Shown here piece by piece: positions 24,588-33,294 of a stretch of 64,000 bases of DNA. Both the position numbers and the translations under genes were made by a program. Every line of letters begins with the position of its first letter. Position 1 is the stretch's first letter. Origin of the DNA: Deltaproteobacteria bacterium (GTDB lineage Bacteria > Myxococcota_A > Polyangia > Polyangiales > JADJMO01); the NCBI GenBank assembly GCA_025363655.1, contig JANYDK010000071.1, positions 248,001 through 312,000 on the forward strand, read 5' to 3'. The notes under the pieces are model-generated. The model ran no database searches and was not told the origin of the DNA. It saw only the letters and a program-made list of their open reading frames with translations.

Positions 24588-27260
24588 GTGCGTCGTCTCG
24601 CGAACTACATGTCGACGTTGTGCGTGGGCCTCGCCGCGCTCACTCCCGTACGCTCTTCGCACGCCGATCTCCAAGGTGGCGGTGATCAGCTGCCGCCGGC
24701 CGGTGAGCTGACGAAGGCGCCGAAGCTCGTGAAGTTCGTCGAGGCGCCGTATCCGGAGTCGGAGAAGAAAGCCGGACAGGCAGGGAAGGCCGCGTCGGTC
24801 ACTCTCCAGATCGCAATCAGCGACACCGGCACGGTCATCGACGTCGTCGTGGTCGGTTCGGCAGGTGCGGCGTTCGACAGCGCCGCCGTCGCCGCCGCGC
24901 GCCTCTTCCTCTTCTCGCCAGCCGAAATCGACGGCAAGCCGGCGCCCGTCGTCCTCACGTATCGCTACGATTTCAAGGTCCAGGAGGTGAAGGCAGGCCC
25001 CGTCGTCAACTTCGAGGGGCTGGTCAAAGATCGCTTCAGCAAGAAGCCGATCGAAGGCGTCACCGTCACCGTCGATGCGCTGGCTCCGGTGAAGACCGAC
25101 AAGGACGGTCGCTTCACCTTCACCGATCTCGCGCCCGGCAAACACAACGTCACCCTCGCCGGTCCCACCTTCGTCACCGTCAGCACCGACGAGACGATCG
25201 AGCAGGGGAAGAAGCTCGAGGTGAAATACGCCGTCGAGCCCAAGCAAGAGAAGCTGCCGGGCGAGGAAGAGGCCGACATCGAGATCGTCGTCGTCGCGCC
25301 GAAGATCAAGAAGGAGGTCGTCTCGACCGCGATCAAGGTCGAAGAAGGGCGCAAGGTCGCCGGTACGTCGGGAGACACGCTGAAGGTGGTGCAGAACCTC
25401 CCCGGCGTCGCCCGCGCGTCGTTCGGCTCGGGCGCGCTCGTCGTCTGGGGCGCGGCGCCGAACGACACCCGCGTCTACATCGACGGCGTGCGGATTCCGC
25501 TGCTCTATCACGTGGGCGGGCTTCGCTCGACGATCAACAGCGACATCGTCCGCGGCATCGATCTCGCGCCCGGGGGCTATGGTCCCGAGTACGGCGGCGG
25601 GCTCGGCGGGCTCGTCACCGTCGAGACGCGGGCGCTCCGCAACGACAAGGTCCACGGCTACGTCTCCGCCGACATGATCGACGCCTCGACGATGATCGAG
25701 GCGCCCATCGACGGAAAGACCCGAGTCGCGGCGGCTGCGCGTCGGAGCTACCTGCAGAAGACGCTCGGGCTCTTCACCAAGGAAGACGTCAGCGACTTCG
25801 TCCCCATTCCGAGCTACTTCGACGCCCAGTTCAAGCTCGAGCGCGACCTCGGAACCAACGAGTCGCTGACGTTGCTCGTGATTGGCTCCTCCGACACGCT
25901 GACCCGCACGCTCACCAGCCCCGACCCGGCGCAGGTGAAGAGCGAGGAGACGCTCGCCACCTTCGGTCGCGCGATCCTCACCTATCGGAAGTCGCTCTCC
26001 GACGGCTCGACCATCTTCGTCACGCCCTCGTTCGGTCGCGATCATCAACGCACCATCAGCAAGTTCGGGGGAACGCCGACCGAGCTCGACATCCTCGGCA
26101 CTGCGTTCGGCATCCGCGCCGGTTGGCGATCGAAGCTGACGACGTACCTGACGATGACCGCAGGCCTCGATTTCGAGGCGATGATGAGCGATCTGTCGAG
26201 GCAAGGCGCGGTGACGTTGCCGCCGCGCGAGGGCGACATCCACGTCTTCGGACAACCGCCGGGCGATCAGCTCAACGTCGACGAGTGGTCGACGAACATC
26301 GGGATGCTCGCGCCCTTCGTCAACGCCGACTTCTCGCTCTTCGAAGGAAAGCTGCACGTCGTGCCGGGCGCGCGCCTCGCGGGCTTCGTCACCTCGGGGA
26401 GTCGCGTCACGCCGATCAAAGGTGAGACGCCGAAGATCGGTTTCACGCACGAAGAGACGGTCGTCGAGCCGCGCCTCAACCTCCGCTGGGCGCCGAGCGA
26501 TCGGCTCTCGTTCAAGGCCGCCTTTGGTCGCTATCACCAGGCGCCGCAGGCCGAAGATCTCTCGGCGGTCTTCGGCAATCCGTCGCTCGGCATCGCCTCG
26601 GCGACGCACTGGCTCGCAGGCGTGAATTTCAAGCTGACGCCGAAGCTCTCGATCGAGACGGTCGGCTTCTATTCGAAGTCGGCGAATCTGGTCGCGCGCA
26701 GCCAAGCCTCGACGCCGCTGCTCGCGCAGGCGCTCGTGCAAGAAGGCGAAGGGCGCGCTTTCGGTGGGCAGCTGCTCTTGCGCCAGGAGCTGGCCAAGGG
26801 CTTCTTCGGTTGGATCAGCTACAGCCTCATACGCAGCGAGCGCAAAGATCACGACGGGGCCAACTGGCGGCTCTTCGACTACGACCAGACGCACGTCTTG
26901 ACCGTCCTCGGCAGCTACGATCTCGGCAAGGGCTTCGAGGTCGGCGCGCGCGTCCGCTACGCCAGCGGCTTCCCGCGCACGCCGGTGATCGATGCCTTCT
27001 ACGACGCGCGGCGCGATCTCTACGAGCCGCACTTCGGCGCGCAGAACTCGATTCGCGTGCCGGCGTTCTTCTCCACCGACGTGCGCTTCGCCAAACGCTT
27101 CACCTTCGGCGGAACGAAGCTCGAGGTGTTCCTCGACGTGCAGAACGTCTTCAACAAGAAGAACGCCGAGGACATTGCTTACAACTACAACTACCGAGAG
27201 CGCGCCAACATCACGGGGCTGCCGATTTTGCCTGTGCTGGGCGCGCGGGCGGAGTGGTGA
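24588..27260 (+). CDS. TonB-dependent receptor with N-terminal TonB-C-like domain
   Basis: 890 residues, GTG start with an ATG at 24609 as alternative; a signal peptide covers about 1-28. Domain order: a TonB C-terminal-like domain (about 35-125, with Ala-Pro-Tyr-Pro-Glu, a Val-Thr-Leu-Gln-Ile strand and Phe-Leu-Phe-Ser-Pro-Ala), then a carboxypeptidase-regulatory-like beta domain (about 140-215). A plug (about 230-350, Val-Tyr-Ile-Asp-Gly-Val-Arg-Ile-Pro and Gly-Pro-Glu-Tyr-Gly-Gly-Gly-Leu-Gly-Gly) and a 22-strand barrel to the end follow. The plug and barrel are typical of outer-membrane active transporters. A TonB-C domain on the receptor itself is unusual and may mediate docking or dimerisation. 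The substrate is unstated; phosphate neighbours point to a phosphorus compound. Its last base overlaps the next start. Confidence 0.87.
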   Translation: MRRLANYMSTLCVGLAALTPVRSSHADLQGGGDQLPPAGELTKAPKLVKFVEAPYPESEKKAGQAGKAASVTLQIAISDTGTVIDVVVVGSAGAAFDSAAVAAARLFLFSPAEIDGKPAPVVLTYRYDFKVQEVKAGPVVNFEGLVKDRFSKKPIEGVTVTVDALAPVKTDKDGRFTFTDLAPGKHNVTLAGPTFVTVSTDETIEQGKKLEVKYAVEPKQEKLPGEEEADIEIVVVAPKIKKEVVSTAIKVEEGRKVAGTSGDTLKVVQNLPGVARASFGSGALVVWGAAPNDTRVYIDGVRIPLLYHVGGLRSTINSDIVRGIDLAPGGYGPEYGGGLGGLVTVETRALRNDKVHGYVSADMIDASTMIEAPIDGKTRVAAAARRSYLQKTLGLFTKEDVSDFVPIPSYFDAQFKLERDLGTNESLTLLVIGSSDTLTRTLTSPDPAQVKSEETLATFGRAILTYRKSLSDGSTIFVTPSFGRDHQRTISKFGGTPTELDILGTAFGIRAGWRSKLTTYLTMTAGLDFEAMMSDLSRQGAVTLPPREGDIHVFGQPPGDQLNVDEWSTNIGMLAPFVNADFSLFEGKLHVVPGARLAGFVTSGSRVTPIKGETPKIGFTHEETVVEPRLNLRWAPSDRLSFKAAFGRYHQAPQAEDLSAVFGNPSLGIASATHWLAGVNFKLTPKLSIETVGFYSKSANLVARSQASTPLLAQALVQEGEGRAFGGQLLLRQELAKGFFGWISYSLIRSERKDHDGANWRLFDYDQTHVLTVLGSYDLGKGFEVGARVRYASGFPRTPVIDAFYDARRDLYEPHFGAQNSIRVPAFFSTDVRFAKRFTFGGTKLEVFLDVQNVFNKKNAEDIAYNYNYRERANITGLPILPVLGARAEW

Positions 27261-28387
27261 TGGCAAGAATGGCAAGATTGGGATCGGTCGCCTTGGTTGC
27301 GAGCCTGGCGGGCCTCGGTTGCAAGCCGGAGTTCAAGGGTCGCTCGTCGGAGATTCGGGGCCCCGCAGTACTCGCCGTACGTTCGACGCCGGCGGAGGCG
27401 GATCCGATTCGGGATGTGACGGTGCACTACGAGGCATTGGTGGTGCAGCCGAGTGGGACGATGGAAGGCGCGAGCATCGATTGGGCGTTTTGTACGACGC
27501 CGAAGCCGCTCGCTGAGCTCAATGACGTTGCCTATTTGTGTTTCGACCGCAACGACGCTGCCGTGAATGGGGATCCCGATGCCGGGAGCGGACGCGCGGC
27601 GTACGTGACGCCGATTGGCGTCGGTCCGGACGTCTCTGCCGTCTTGCCGCGCAATGGCTGTCGTCAGTTCGGCTCGGATGTGCCCGAGCCCGTGAACAAG
27701 GACGATCCGGCGGGGCGGCCTGCCGATCCCGATGGCACCGGCGGCTACTACCAACCGGTCACGCTGGTCCTCGGTCCCGATCCGAACAACTGGGCAGTCG
27801 GCGAGACCCGGCTCAGCTGCGGTCTTCCTGGCGCGACCTCGGAGGCCCTCGGAGAGTATCGACAGCGCTATCACGCCAACCAGAACCCCGAGATTTACGA
27901 GGCGCACCTGCTTCGTGGCGTGAATGGCAGCGAAGACGTGACGTTGAACGGAGTTGGCGCGGGCGATCCGGCGGTGGTTCGAGCGGGCGAGACGTTGAAG
28001 CTGCGTGTCGTCTGGCCGACCTGTCCGAGCTCGGCGGTTTGTGGAGATGGCATCTGCAGCGGCGCGGAAGACGCGAAGGCCTGCGAGGCCGACTGCAAAG
28101 ATCCGCACGGCTGCACCGGCGCCGAGACGTATGCGTTCTACGAGTTGAAATCGCGCTCGGTGATCGACCGACGCGAGGCGATGCGCGTCTCGTTCTACGC
28201 CACCGGCGGATCGTTCCTCGACGATCGCACCGGGCGCGGCGAGAGCGAGGGACAGAACTTCGCCGACGACACCTGGACGGCACCGAACGCTCCAGGACCG
28301 GTGACGCTCTGGCTCGTCCTCCGTGACAGCCGGGGCGGGGTCAACTGGGCGACGTACCCTCTGGTCGTCGGGACACCTGGAAAATGA
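27260..28387 (+). CDS. lipoprotein, cell-surface accessory to the TonB receptor
   Basis: 375 residues, ATG overlapping the receptor stop by one base. The signal peptide begins with a repeated Met-Ala-Arg and ends Ala-Gly-Leu-Gly-Cys (lipobox near residue 21). The mature part is beta-rich. A small Cys cluster at about 255-285 (Cys-Gly-Asp-Gly-Ile-Cys, Cys-Glu-Ala-Asp-Cys) resembles calcium- or disulphide-stabilised Cys repeats of myxobacterial surface proteins. No catalytic motif is seen. Being wedged between a TonB-dependent receptor and a Pho-type regulator suggests a substrate-capturing surface lipoprotein, as in SusD-like pairs, though it is not SusD. Confidence 0.7.
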   Translation: MARMARLGSVALVASLAGLGCKPEFKGRSSEIRGPAVLAVRSTPAEADPIRDVTVHYEALVVQPSGTMEGASIDWAFCTTPKPLAELNDVAYLCFDRNDAAVNGDPDAGSGRAAYVTPIGVGPDVSAVLPRNGCRQFGSDVPEPVNKDDPAGRPADPDGTGGYYQPVTLVLGPDPNNWAVGETRLSCGLPGATSEALGEYRQRYHANQNPEIYEAHLLRGVNGSEDVTLNGVGAGDPAVVRAGETLKLRVVWPTCPSSAVCGDGICSGAEDAKACEADCKDPHGCTGAETYAFYELKSRSVIDRREAMRVSFYATGGSFLDDRTGRGESEGQNFADDTWTAPNAPGPVTLWLVLRDSRGGVNWATYPLVVGTPGK

Positions 28388-29157
28388 GCCGATTTTCGCC
28401 GGTCACCGAACTCTCGCGTGGGCGTCACGGGGTCGTCACCGACGGCTTCTACGCTCCCTCGGTGTCTCGATTACTCCTCATCGCGAACGCCGCGACCCGA
28501 GGAACCGAAGAAGCGTCAGCCGTCACGCTCCTTCGTCACTTGAGCGCGGCGGGCCACGAGGTCGTCGCCGCACCGAGCGCCGAGGATGGCCTGCGACTCG
28601 CGCGCGCAGAACGTCCCGACCTGGTGTTGGTCGATGACGAGCGGCTGGGCGTCGAGGCCAACGAGGTCTGCCGTCGCGTCGCCTGGGATCCGGTGACCAA
28701 AGACATTCCGGTGGTCATCATCTCGGAGCACGGCCGCGAGGTCGATCGCATCGTCGGCCTCGAGCTCGGCGCCGAGGACTACGTCGTCAAGCCCTACAGC
28801 ATGCGCGAATTGGTGCTGCGCGTGCGGGCGATCCTTCGTCACCGCGTCTCGCCCGCGCAGGCCGCGCACGAGCGCTTCGGCCTCCTTCGCATCGATCCCG
28901 AAGCCCATCGCGTGTGGGTCGACCAGACGGAAGTGCACCTCACCGTCCTCGAGCTCCGTCTCTTGATGCTGCTCTACGCCTCCCGCGGCCACGTGCTCTT
29001 GCGCGCCAAGCTCCTGCGCGACGTCTGGGGCCCGAACGAACAGAGCCGCGCGCTCGACACCTGCGTGAAGCGCTTGCGCAAGAAGCTCACCCGCGTCGGC
29101 CACTACATCGAAACCGTACGCGGCGTCGGCTACCGCTTTCGCGAGTACGCAGATTGA
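28384..29157 (+). CDS. PhoB-like response regulator with degenerate acidic pocket
   Basis: 257 residues, ATG overlapping the preceding stop (ATGA). A GTG at 28462 would remove the first 26 residues, which are not part of the receiver. The receiver (about 29-150) keeps D84, S114 and K136 (Val-Val-Lys-Pro-Tyr). The metal-binding acidic pair expected at 34-35 is Ala-Asn, so phosphorylation should be weak or absent. The winged helix (about 160-255) has Val-Lys-Arg-Leu-Arg-Lys-Lys-Leu and Thr-Val-Arg-Gly-Val-Gly-Tyr-Arg-Phe, close to the intact PhoB paralogue at 31029. The two also share Val-Asp-Arg-Ile-Val-Gly-Leu-Glu-Leu-Gly. It probably binds the same kind of site without needing a kinase, and it travels with the TonB receptor transcript. 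Confidence 0.82.
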   Translation: MSRFSPVTELSRGRHGVVTDGFYAPSVSRLLLIANAATRGTEEASAVTLLRHLSAAGHEVVAAPSAEDGLRLARAERPDLVLVDDERLGVEANEVCRRVAWDPVTKDIPVVIISEHGREVDRIVGLELGAEDYVVKPYSMRELVLRVRAILRHRVSPAQAAHERFGLLRIDPEAHRVWVDQTEVHLTVLELRLLMLLYASRGHVLLRAKLLRDVWGPNEQSRALDTCVKRLRKKLTRVGHYIETVRGVGYRFREYAD

Positions 29158-29220
29158 AATAGCTTCGCGATTCGCGGCCCGTGTCACCGATCGGCCTTGT
29201 TTCGCCGAAACGTGCGCAAG

Positions 29221-29254
29221 TCGTCATCCCGTCGTCACACGGGATGGGCAATCT
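29221..29254 (+). promoter_or_regulatory. Pho box before second OprO/P-like porin
   Basis: TCGTCAT-CCCG-TCGTCAC (29221-29238) is an 11-bp direct repeat matching the Pho-box layout. CAATCT ten bases later (29249-29254) would be a weak -10. It lies about 40 bases before the porin start, within the 29158-29277 gap. Confidence 0.62.
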
Positions 29255-29277
29255 GCCCCGCGCCAGGAGGCCGCCCC

Positions 29278-30948
29278 ATGCGCCGATTCACCATCATCAC
29301 GTCCCTCAGCGCCGTTGCCGTCGTCACCTCATTCGTAGGCTTTTCGGGCCTAGCATCCGCGGACGAGCCGGCGACGCCGCCGCCCGCCCCCGCACCCGAT
29401 ACCTCGGCATCAGCTGCACCTCCCCCCGCACCGGTCGTCACCGAGGTGAACGCCGCGGCAGCCGCCGAAGCTCCCGCCGACGATGCCGCCGCGCCCCTCG
29501 CTGGATGGCACGGCGGTCTCTTCTTCCTCCGCAGCCAAGACGATCAGTTCCGCCTTTACATCCAAGGCCGCGCGCAGATCGACAGCTACAACTACTTCGG
29601 CGCCGGCATCGCCGATCAGCCGAACGGCACCAATCTCAAATCGACGATCTTCCTCCGCCGCGCCCGCGCCGAGATCAGCGGCGAGTTCCTCGGGGACTTC
29701 CAGTGGATGCTCGCGGGCGACTGGGGCGCGACCGGCCTCGACAACGCCAAGGGCACGAACGAGACGTCCGCCGCCGGCCCCGGCGTCGCACCGACGGCGA
29801 CGACCGGTCGTTACAACAGCGCGCAGACGCCGACGTTGCGCGCGACCGCGACCGACGTCTTCATCAACTGGAAGGCCAACCCGCTCTTCCAGATTCAGCT
29901 CGGCCAGTACGACGCGCCGTTCACGATGGAGAACCGGACGAGCGACAAATACATCCCGTTCATGGAGCGATCGCTGGCGGTGCGCGCGGTCGGCATTCCG
30001 ACCAACAAAGAGATCGGCGCCATGTTCTGGGGCGAGGCCAAGGACAAGCTCTTCTTCTATTCGGTCGGCTTCTTCAACGGCGACGGGCAAGGCCGACTCT
30101 CTCCCGACAACCGCATGGACACCATCGGTCGCGTCTTCGTCCACCCGCTGAACACGATGAAAGGTCCCCTCAAGGATCTGCAAATCGGCGGCAGCTTCCG
30201 CTACGGCGTGCGTGACAGCAACTACGTCAACTACGACTACGCGCCGCTGTCGACCCAAGGTGGCTTCACCTTCTTCAACACCAACTACGGCGGCAGCAAG
30301 GGCAACACGCACATTCTCCCTGCCGGCAAGCAGACGGGATTCGCCGGCGAGCTCCGCGTGCCCTTCGTCGATCAGGTCGATCTGACCAGCGAGTTCGTCT
30401 ACATCAAGAACGAGACGCGCGAGGCCGTCGAGGGTTTCCAAGCGGCAAATACCGAACGTTTCGGCTCCATCAAGGGCTACGCCTACTACGTCCAACTCGG
30501 CTTCTGGCCCATGGGCGGTCGCGACATCAACGGCATGCCTGGCTACGAAAACCCGACCCACGTCGATCTGAAGAAGCCCGACACCAAGCCGAAGACGGCC
30601 CTGCAACTGCTGCTCAAGTGGGAGCAGCTGAACCTCGAGTACGTCAGCAACTCGCGCAGCGGCGACGCCGACGCCAAGGGCGTGGACGGGAAAATCAAGG
30701 TCAACGCGCTCTCGGTGGGCGCCAACCTGTGGATGACCAAGCACCTGCGTTTCAGCGCCAACTACATCTACAACATGTTCCCCGACTCGGCCCCGACCTC
30801 GGCGAGCGCCGCCGACGGCCCCAAGCAGACGAGCGACCAGCGCGCGATCGCGCCGGCGCAGAACCTAAAGGCAGGAATCAACGACTCGGCCCGCGACACC
30901 GGACACGGCTTCCACGAGCTGCTCTTCCGCGCTGCGGTCGCGTTCTGA
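29278..30948 (+). CDS. OprO/OprP-like phosphate-selective porin, second copy
   Basis: 556 residues from the ATG at 29278, which has a perfect AGGAGG seven bases upstream; an upstream in-frame GTG-type extension is not needed. A signal peptide is followed by a Pro/Ala/Glu linker (about 25-75) and then a beta-barrel. The barrel shows Phe-Arg-Leu-Tyr-Ile-Gln-Gly-Arg-Ala-Gln-Ile-Asp, Leu-Arg-Arg-Ala-Arg-Ala-Glu-Ile-Ser-Gly and Leu-Gly-Gln-Tyr-Asp-Ala-Pro-Phe-Thr-Met-Glu, and ends with Ala-Val-Ala-Phe. These are hallmarks of the phosphate-selective porin O and P family. A Pho box precedes it, so it is expected to be induced by phosphate starvation. Confidence 0.85.
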   Translation: MRRFTIITSLSAVAVVTSFVGFSGLASADEPATPPPAPAPDTSASAAPPPAPVVTEVNAAAAAEAPADDAAAPLAGWHGGLFFLRSQDDQFRLYIQGRAQIDSYNYFGAGIADQPNGTNLKSTIFLRRARAEISGEFLGDFQWMLAGDWGATGLDNAKGTNETSAAGPGVAPTATTGRYNSAQTPTLRATATDVFINWKANPLFQIQLGQYDAPFTMENRTSDKYIPFMERSLAVRAVGIPTNKEIGAMFWGEAKDKLFFYSVGFFNGDGQGRLSPDNRMDTIGRVFVHPLNTMKGPLKDLQIGGSFRYGVRDSNYVNYDYAPLSTQGGFTFFNTNYGGSKGNTHILPAGKQTGFAGELRVPFVDQVDLTSEFVYIKNETREAVEGFQAANTERFGSIKGYAYYVQLGFWPMGGRDINGMPGYENPTHVDLKKPDTKPKTALQLLLKWEQLNLEYVSNSRSGDADAKGVDGKIKVNALSVGANLWMTKHLRFSANYIYNMFPDSAPTSASAADGPKQTSDQRAIAPAQNLKAGINDSARDTGHGFHELLFRAAVAF

Positions 30949-30987
30949 AGTGCCAAGGGGGGTGAGGTTTCCCCCGTGTTTTCCCGT

Positions 30988-31021
30988 ACGTCATCTGGTT
31001 GTCACAGGGCGTGGCTACAGT
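30988..31021 (+). promoter_or_regulatory. Pho box and -10 of the phoB promoter
   Basis: ACGTCAT-CTGG-TTGTCAC (30988-31005) is a close Pho box. TACAGT (31016-31021) lies exactly ten bases downstream, the E. coli PhoB promoter spacing. A transcript start seven bases after the -10 would fall at or next to the ATG at 31029, suggesting a leaderless or near-leaderless message and autoregulation. Confidence 0.7.
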
Positions 31022-31028
31022 CCTGGCC

Positions 31029-31739
31029 ATGACCGGTCGATTGTTGTTGGTCGAAGACGAGCGTGACGTCGCCACCATTCTCGCGTTCAACCTGCGCGCG
31101 GAAGGGTTCGACGTCACTGCCGTCGAGACGGCGAGCGATGCGTTTCGTCAGGTCGCGGCGCAGAAGTTCGACCTCGTGATCCTCGACTTGATGCTCCCCG
31201 ACGCGAGTGGGCTCGACGTTTGTCGGCGGCTTCGCTCCGACGTGCAGACGCGGGAGATGCCGATTCTCATCGCCTCGGCGCGCGGGGAAGAGGTCGATCG
31301 CATCGTCGGGCTCGAGCTCGGCGCCGAAGATTACGTGGTCAAGCCGTACAGCGTGCGCGAGGTCGTCCTTCGCGCACGCAAGTTGATGAGTCGTCGCGAG
31401 ACGGGGCCGCGGGCGGCGAGTGGGGACAGCGTTTCGTTCGGCGTCCTCACCATCGATCGCGCGGCGCACCGGGTCTTCGTCGAAGGCAAAGAGGTCAGCC
31501 TCACCGCCCTCGAGCTGCGGCTCCTCGACATGCTCCTCGAGCGAAAAAACCGCACCCAGTCGCGCGAGACGCTCTTGATGGACGTCTGGCAGCTGAACGC
31601 GGCGATCGAGACTCGGACCGTCGATACGCACGTGAAGCGGCTGCGCGAGAAATTGGGCGTCGCGGCCAGCTACATCCGCACCGTGCGCGGCATCGGCTAT
31701 CGCTTCGCCAGCAGCCCCGACGAGCCGATGGGCGACTGA
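31029..31739 (+). CDS. phoB: phosphate regulon response regulator PhoB/PhoP
   Basis: 236 residues. The ATG at 31029 gives the receiver its normal start; a TTG at 30999 lies inside the Pho box and is rejected. Receiver residues are all present: E9-D10, D53 (Ile-Leu-Asp-Leu-Met-Leu-Pro), S83 and K105. The winged helix ends Thr-Val-Arg-Gly-Ile-Gly-Tyr-Arg-Phe and has the Val-Lys-Arg-Leu-Arg-Glu-Lys recognition helix typical of PhoB. It is followed by PhoR, PstB, PhoU and the Pst genes, so identification as the phosphate-starvation activator is firm. When PhoR phosphorylates D53 it should bind the Pho boxes at 29221, 30988 and 33232. Confidence 0.92.
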   Translation: MTGRLLLVEDERDVATILAFNLRAEGFDVTAVETASDAFRQVAAQKFDLVILDLMLPDASGLDVCRRLRSDVQTREMPILIASARGEEVDRIVGLELGAEDYVVKPYSVREVVLRARKLMSRRETGPRAASGDSVSFGVLTIDRAAHRVFVEGKEVSLTALELRLLDMLLERKNRTQSRETLLMDVWQLNAAIETRTVDTHVKRLREKLGVAASYIRTVRGIGYRFASSPDEPMGD

Positions 31740-31767
31740 GCAAGGCGCGCGAGCCCTCGTGCCCGCC

Positions 31768-31796
31768 ATCGGCTATTTCGGCTACTTCGGCTATTA
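31768..31796 (+). repeat. short tandem repeat between phoB and phoR
   Basis: Three near-identical units of about nine bases (TTCGGCTAT / TTCGGCTAC type) occupy this stretch between the phoB stop and the phoR start. No obvious stem-loop is formed. It sits where the phoR translation signal would be, and no good ribosome binding site is visible there. Confidence 0.55.
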
Positions 31797-31808
31797 ACGA
31801 GCGTACCT

Positions 31809-33284
31809 ATGGGGGAGATCGGCTCCACGCGCGTCCGCGTCGCCATCGGTGCCGCGATTGCCCTCGCGGTCCTCGCCACCGGCTTTGCGTTTCGGGTCCA
31901 TCGCTCGCTCGAGCCGCTCATCCGCAGCGGTGACGCGGCGGCGGCGACGGCGGAGCTGCGCGAGCTCCTCGTCTATTTGGTCGTCGGCGGTTTCGCCGCG
32001 GCGTTCGCCCTCGGGCTGACGGTCTGGATCATCGCCACCTCGCCGCTCGCACCGCTGACGCGAGCCGTGCGCTCGATGCGGAGCGATCTCGGGACCCGCA
32101 CGGGCATGCGCGGCGTCGACGAGGTGGGGGCGCTCGGCGAAGGCATCGACGAGCTCGTCGCTCATCTCAGCGCCGAGAAGACCTCGCTCGAAGACGACCG
32201 CAATCGCCTCGCCGCGATCCTCGAGTCGATGGCCGAAGGGGTCCTCGTCACCGGCAGGCTCGGGAGCGACGAGGGCGTCATCGTCCTCGCCAACGCCACC
32301 TTGCGCGAGATGCTCCTCCTCGATCGCCGCATCATCGGTCGGCCGCCGCTGGAAGCGATTCGCGTCGCCGGCCTCGACGACATCCTCGAGCGCGGTCAGG
32401 CCTCGGGCGAAGGAGCCGCCGGAGAGCTGGAAATCGTGGGCATTCGTCCACGTCGCTTGCTCGTCCGGGCGGCGCCGCTGCGGGCCACACATCGCGGCGC
32501 GAGTCGAGGCCTCGTGGCCGTCTTCAACGACGTCACCGAACTGCGCCGGCTCGAGAGTCACCGCCGTGACTTCGTCGCCAACGTCTCGCACGAGCTGCGC
32601 ACGCCGATGACGGCGATTCGCGCGGCCACCGAGACGCTCCAAGCCGGCGCCGTCGCCGATCCGAAGACGGCCACCGAGTTCCTCGCGATCATCGGCCGTC
32701 ACACCGTCCGCCTCCAGCGGCTCGTCGACGATCTGCTCGAGCTCTCGAAGATCGAAGCGCGTCAGTGGAAGCTCGAGCTGCAGCCAGTCGAGCTCCGTGA
32801 CGCGGTCAGCGCAGCGATGGAGACGGTCAGCGCCGCCGCCGCCGAGCGAGGCACGACCTTGCAGAACCGCGTCTCCTCCGGCCGCCTCGTCACCGCCGAT
32901 CGCCGCGCGCTCGACCAGGTCCTCGTCAACTTGATGGACAACGCGGTGAAGTACGCCGGGCAGAAGCGTGTCGTCGCGGTCAGCGTGAGCAGCGGAGAGG
33001 CCGAAAAAACCGTGCGTTTCAACGTCTCGGACGACGGGCCGGGGATCGACGTCCGTCATCTCCCGCGCCTCTTCGAGCGCTTCTATCGGGTCGACGCCGG
33101 TCGCAGTCGCGCGGTCGGCGGCACTGGCCTCGGTCTCTCGATCGTCAAGCACCTGGTCGAGGCGATGAACGGCAGCATCCAGGTCGAGTCGGCCCTCGGT
33201 ACGGGCACTACGTTCAGTGTCGAGCTCCCCGAGGTCACGCAGTTGTCACCTTCACGTCAGGTCGAAGCCACCGACGCCGACTAG
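31809..33284 (+). CDS. phoR: phosphate regulon sensor kinase PhoR
   Basis: 491 residues. Two membrane helices (about 9-28 and 54-77) enclose a short loop of about 25 residues, as in PhoR proteins that sense through Pst/PhoU rather than by binding phosphate outside the cell. HAMP-like and PAS domains follow (about 80-240). The H-box has H261 in [10 protein letters not shown]. The ATPase shows Asn-Leu-Met-Asp-Asn-Ala-Val-Lys-Tyr, Asp-Asp-Gly-Pro-Gly-Ile and Gly-Thr-Gly-Leu-Gly-Leu-Ser. It lies 69 bases after phoB. Three Pho half-sites are embedded in its last 20 codons, serving pstB. Confidence 0.92.
   Translation: MGEIGSTRVRVAIGAAIALAVLATGFAFRVHRSLEPLIRSGDAAAATAELRELLVYLVVGGFAAAFALGLTVWIIATSPLAPLTRAVRSMRSDLGTRTGMRGVDEVGALGEGIDELVAHLSAEKTSLEDDRNRLAAILESMAEGVLVTGRLGSDEGVIVLANATLREMLLLDRRIIGRPPLEAIRVAGLDDILERGQASGEGAAGELEIVGIRPRRLLVRAAPLRATHRGASRGLVAVFNDVTELRRLESHRRDFVANVSHELRTPMTAIRAATETLQAGAVADPKTATEFLAIIGRHTVRLQRLVDDLLELSKIEARQWKLELQPVELRDAVSAAMETVSAAAAERGTTLQNRVSSGRLVTADRRALDQVLVNLMDNAVKYAGQKRVVAVSVSSGEAEKTVRFNVSDDGPGIDVRHLPRLFERFYRVDAGRSRAVGGTGLGLSIVKHLVEAMNGSIQVESALGTGTTFSVELPEVTQLSPSRQVEATDAD
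33232..33260 (+). promoter_or_regulatory. triple Pho half-site inside phoR, upstream of pstB
   Basis: AGGTCAC (33232-33238), TTGTCAC (33243-33249) and ACGTCAG (33254-33260) are spaced exactly 11 bases apart, within the final phoR codons. This gives pstB-phoU-pstSCA a Pho-controlled internal promoter besides read-through from phoBR. A convincing -10 cannot be fixed. Confidence 0.65.
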
Positions 33285-33294
33285 GTTCCGTGGC

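Noticed and set aside
23355-27275. 1300-codon minus-strand open frame across exbD, tonB and the receptor
   Set aside because: Low-complexity charged sequence with no signal or motif, antisense to genes with clear domains; an artefact of high GC.
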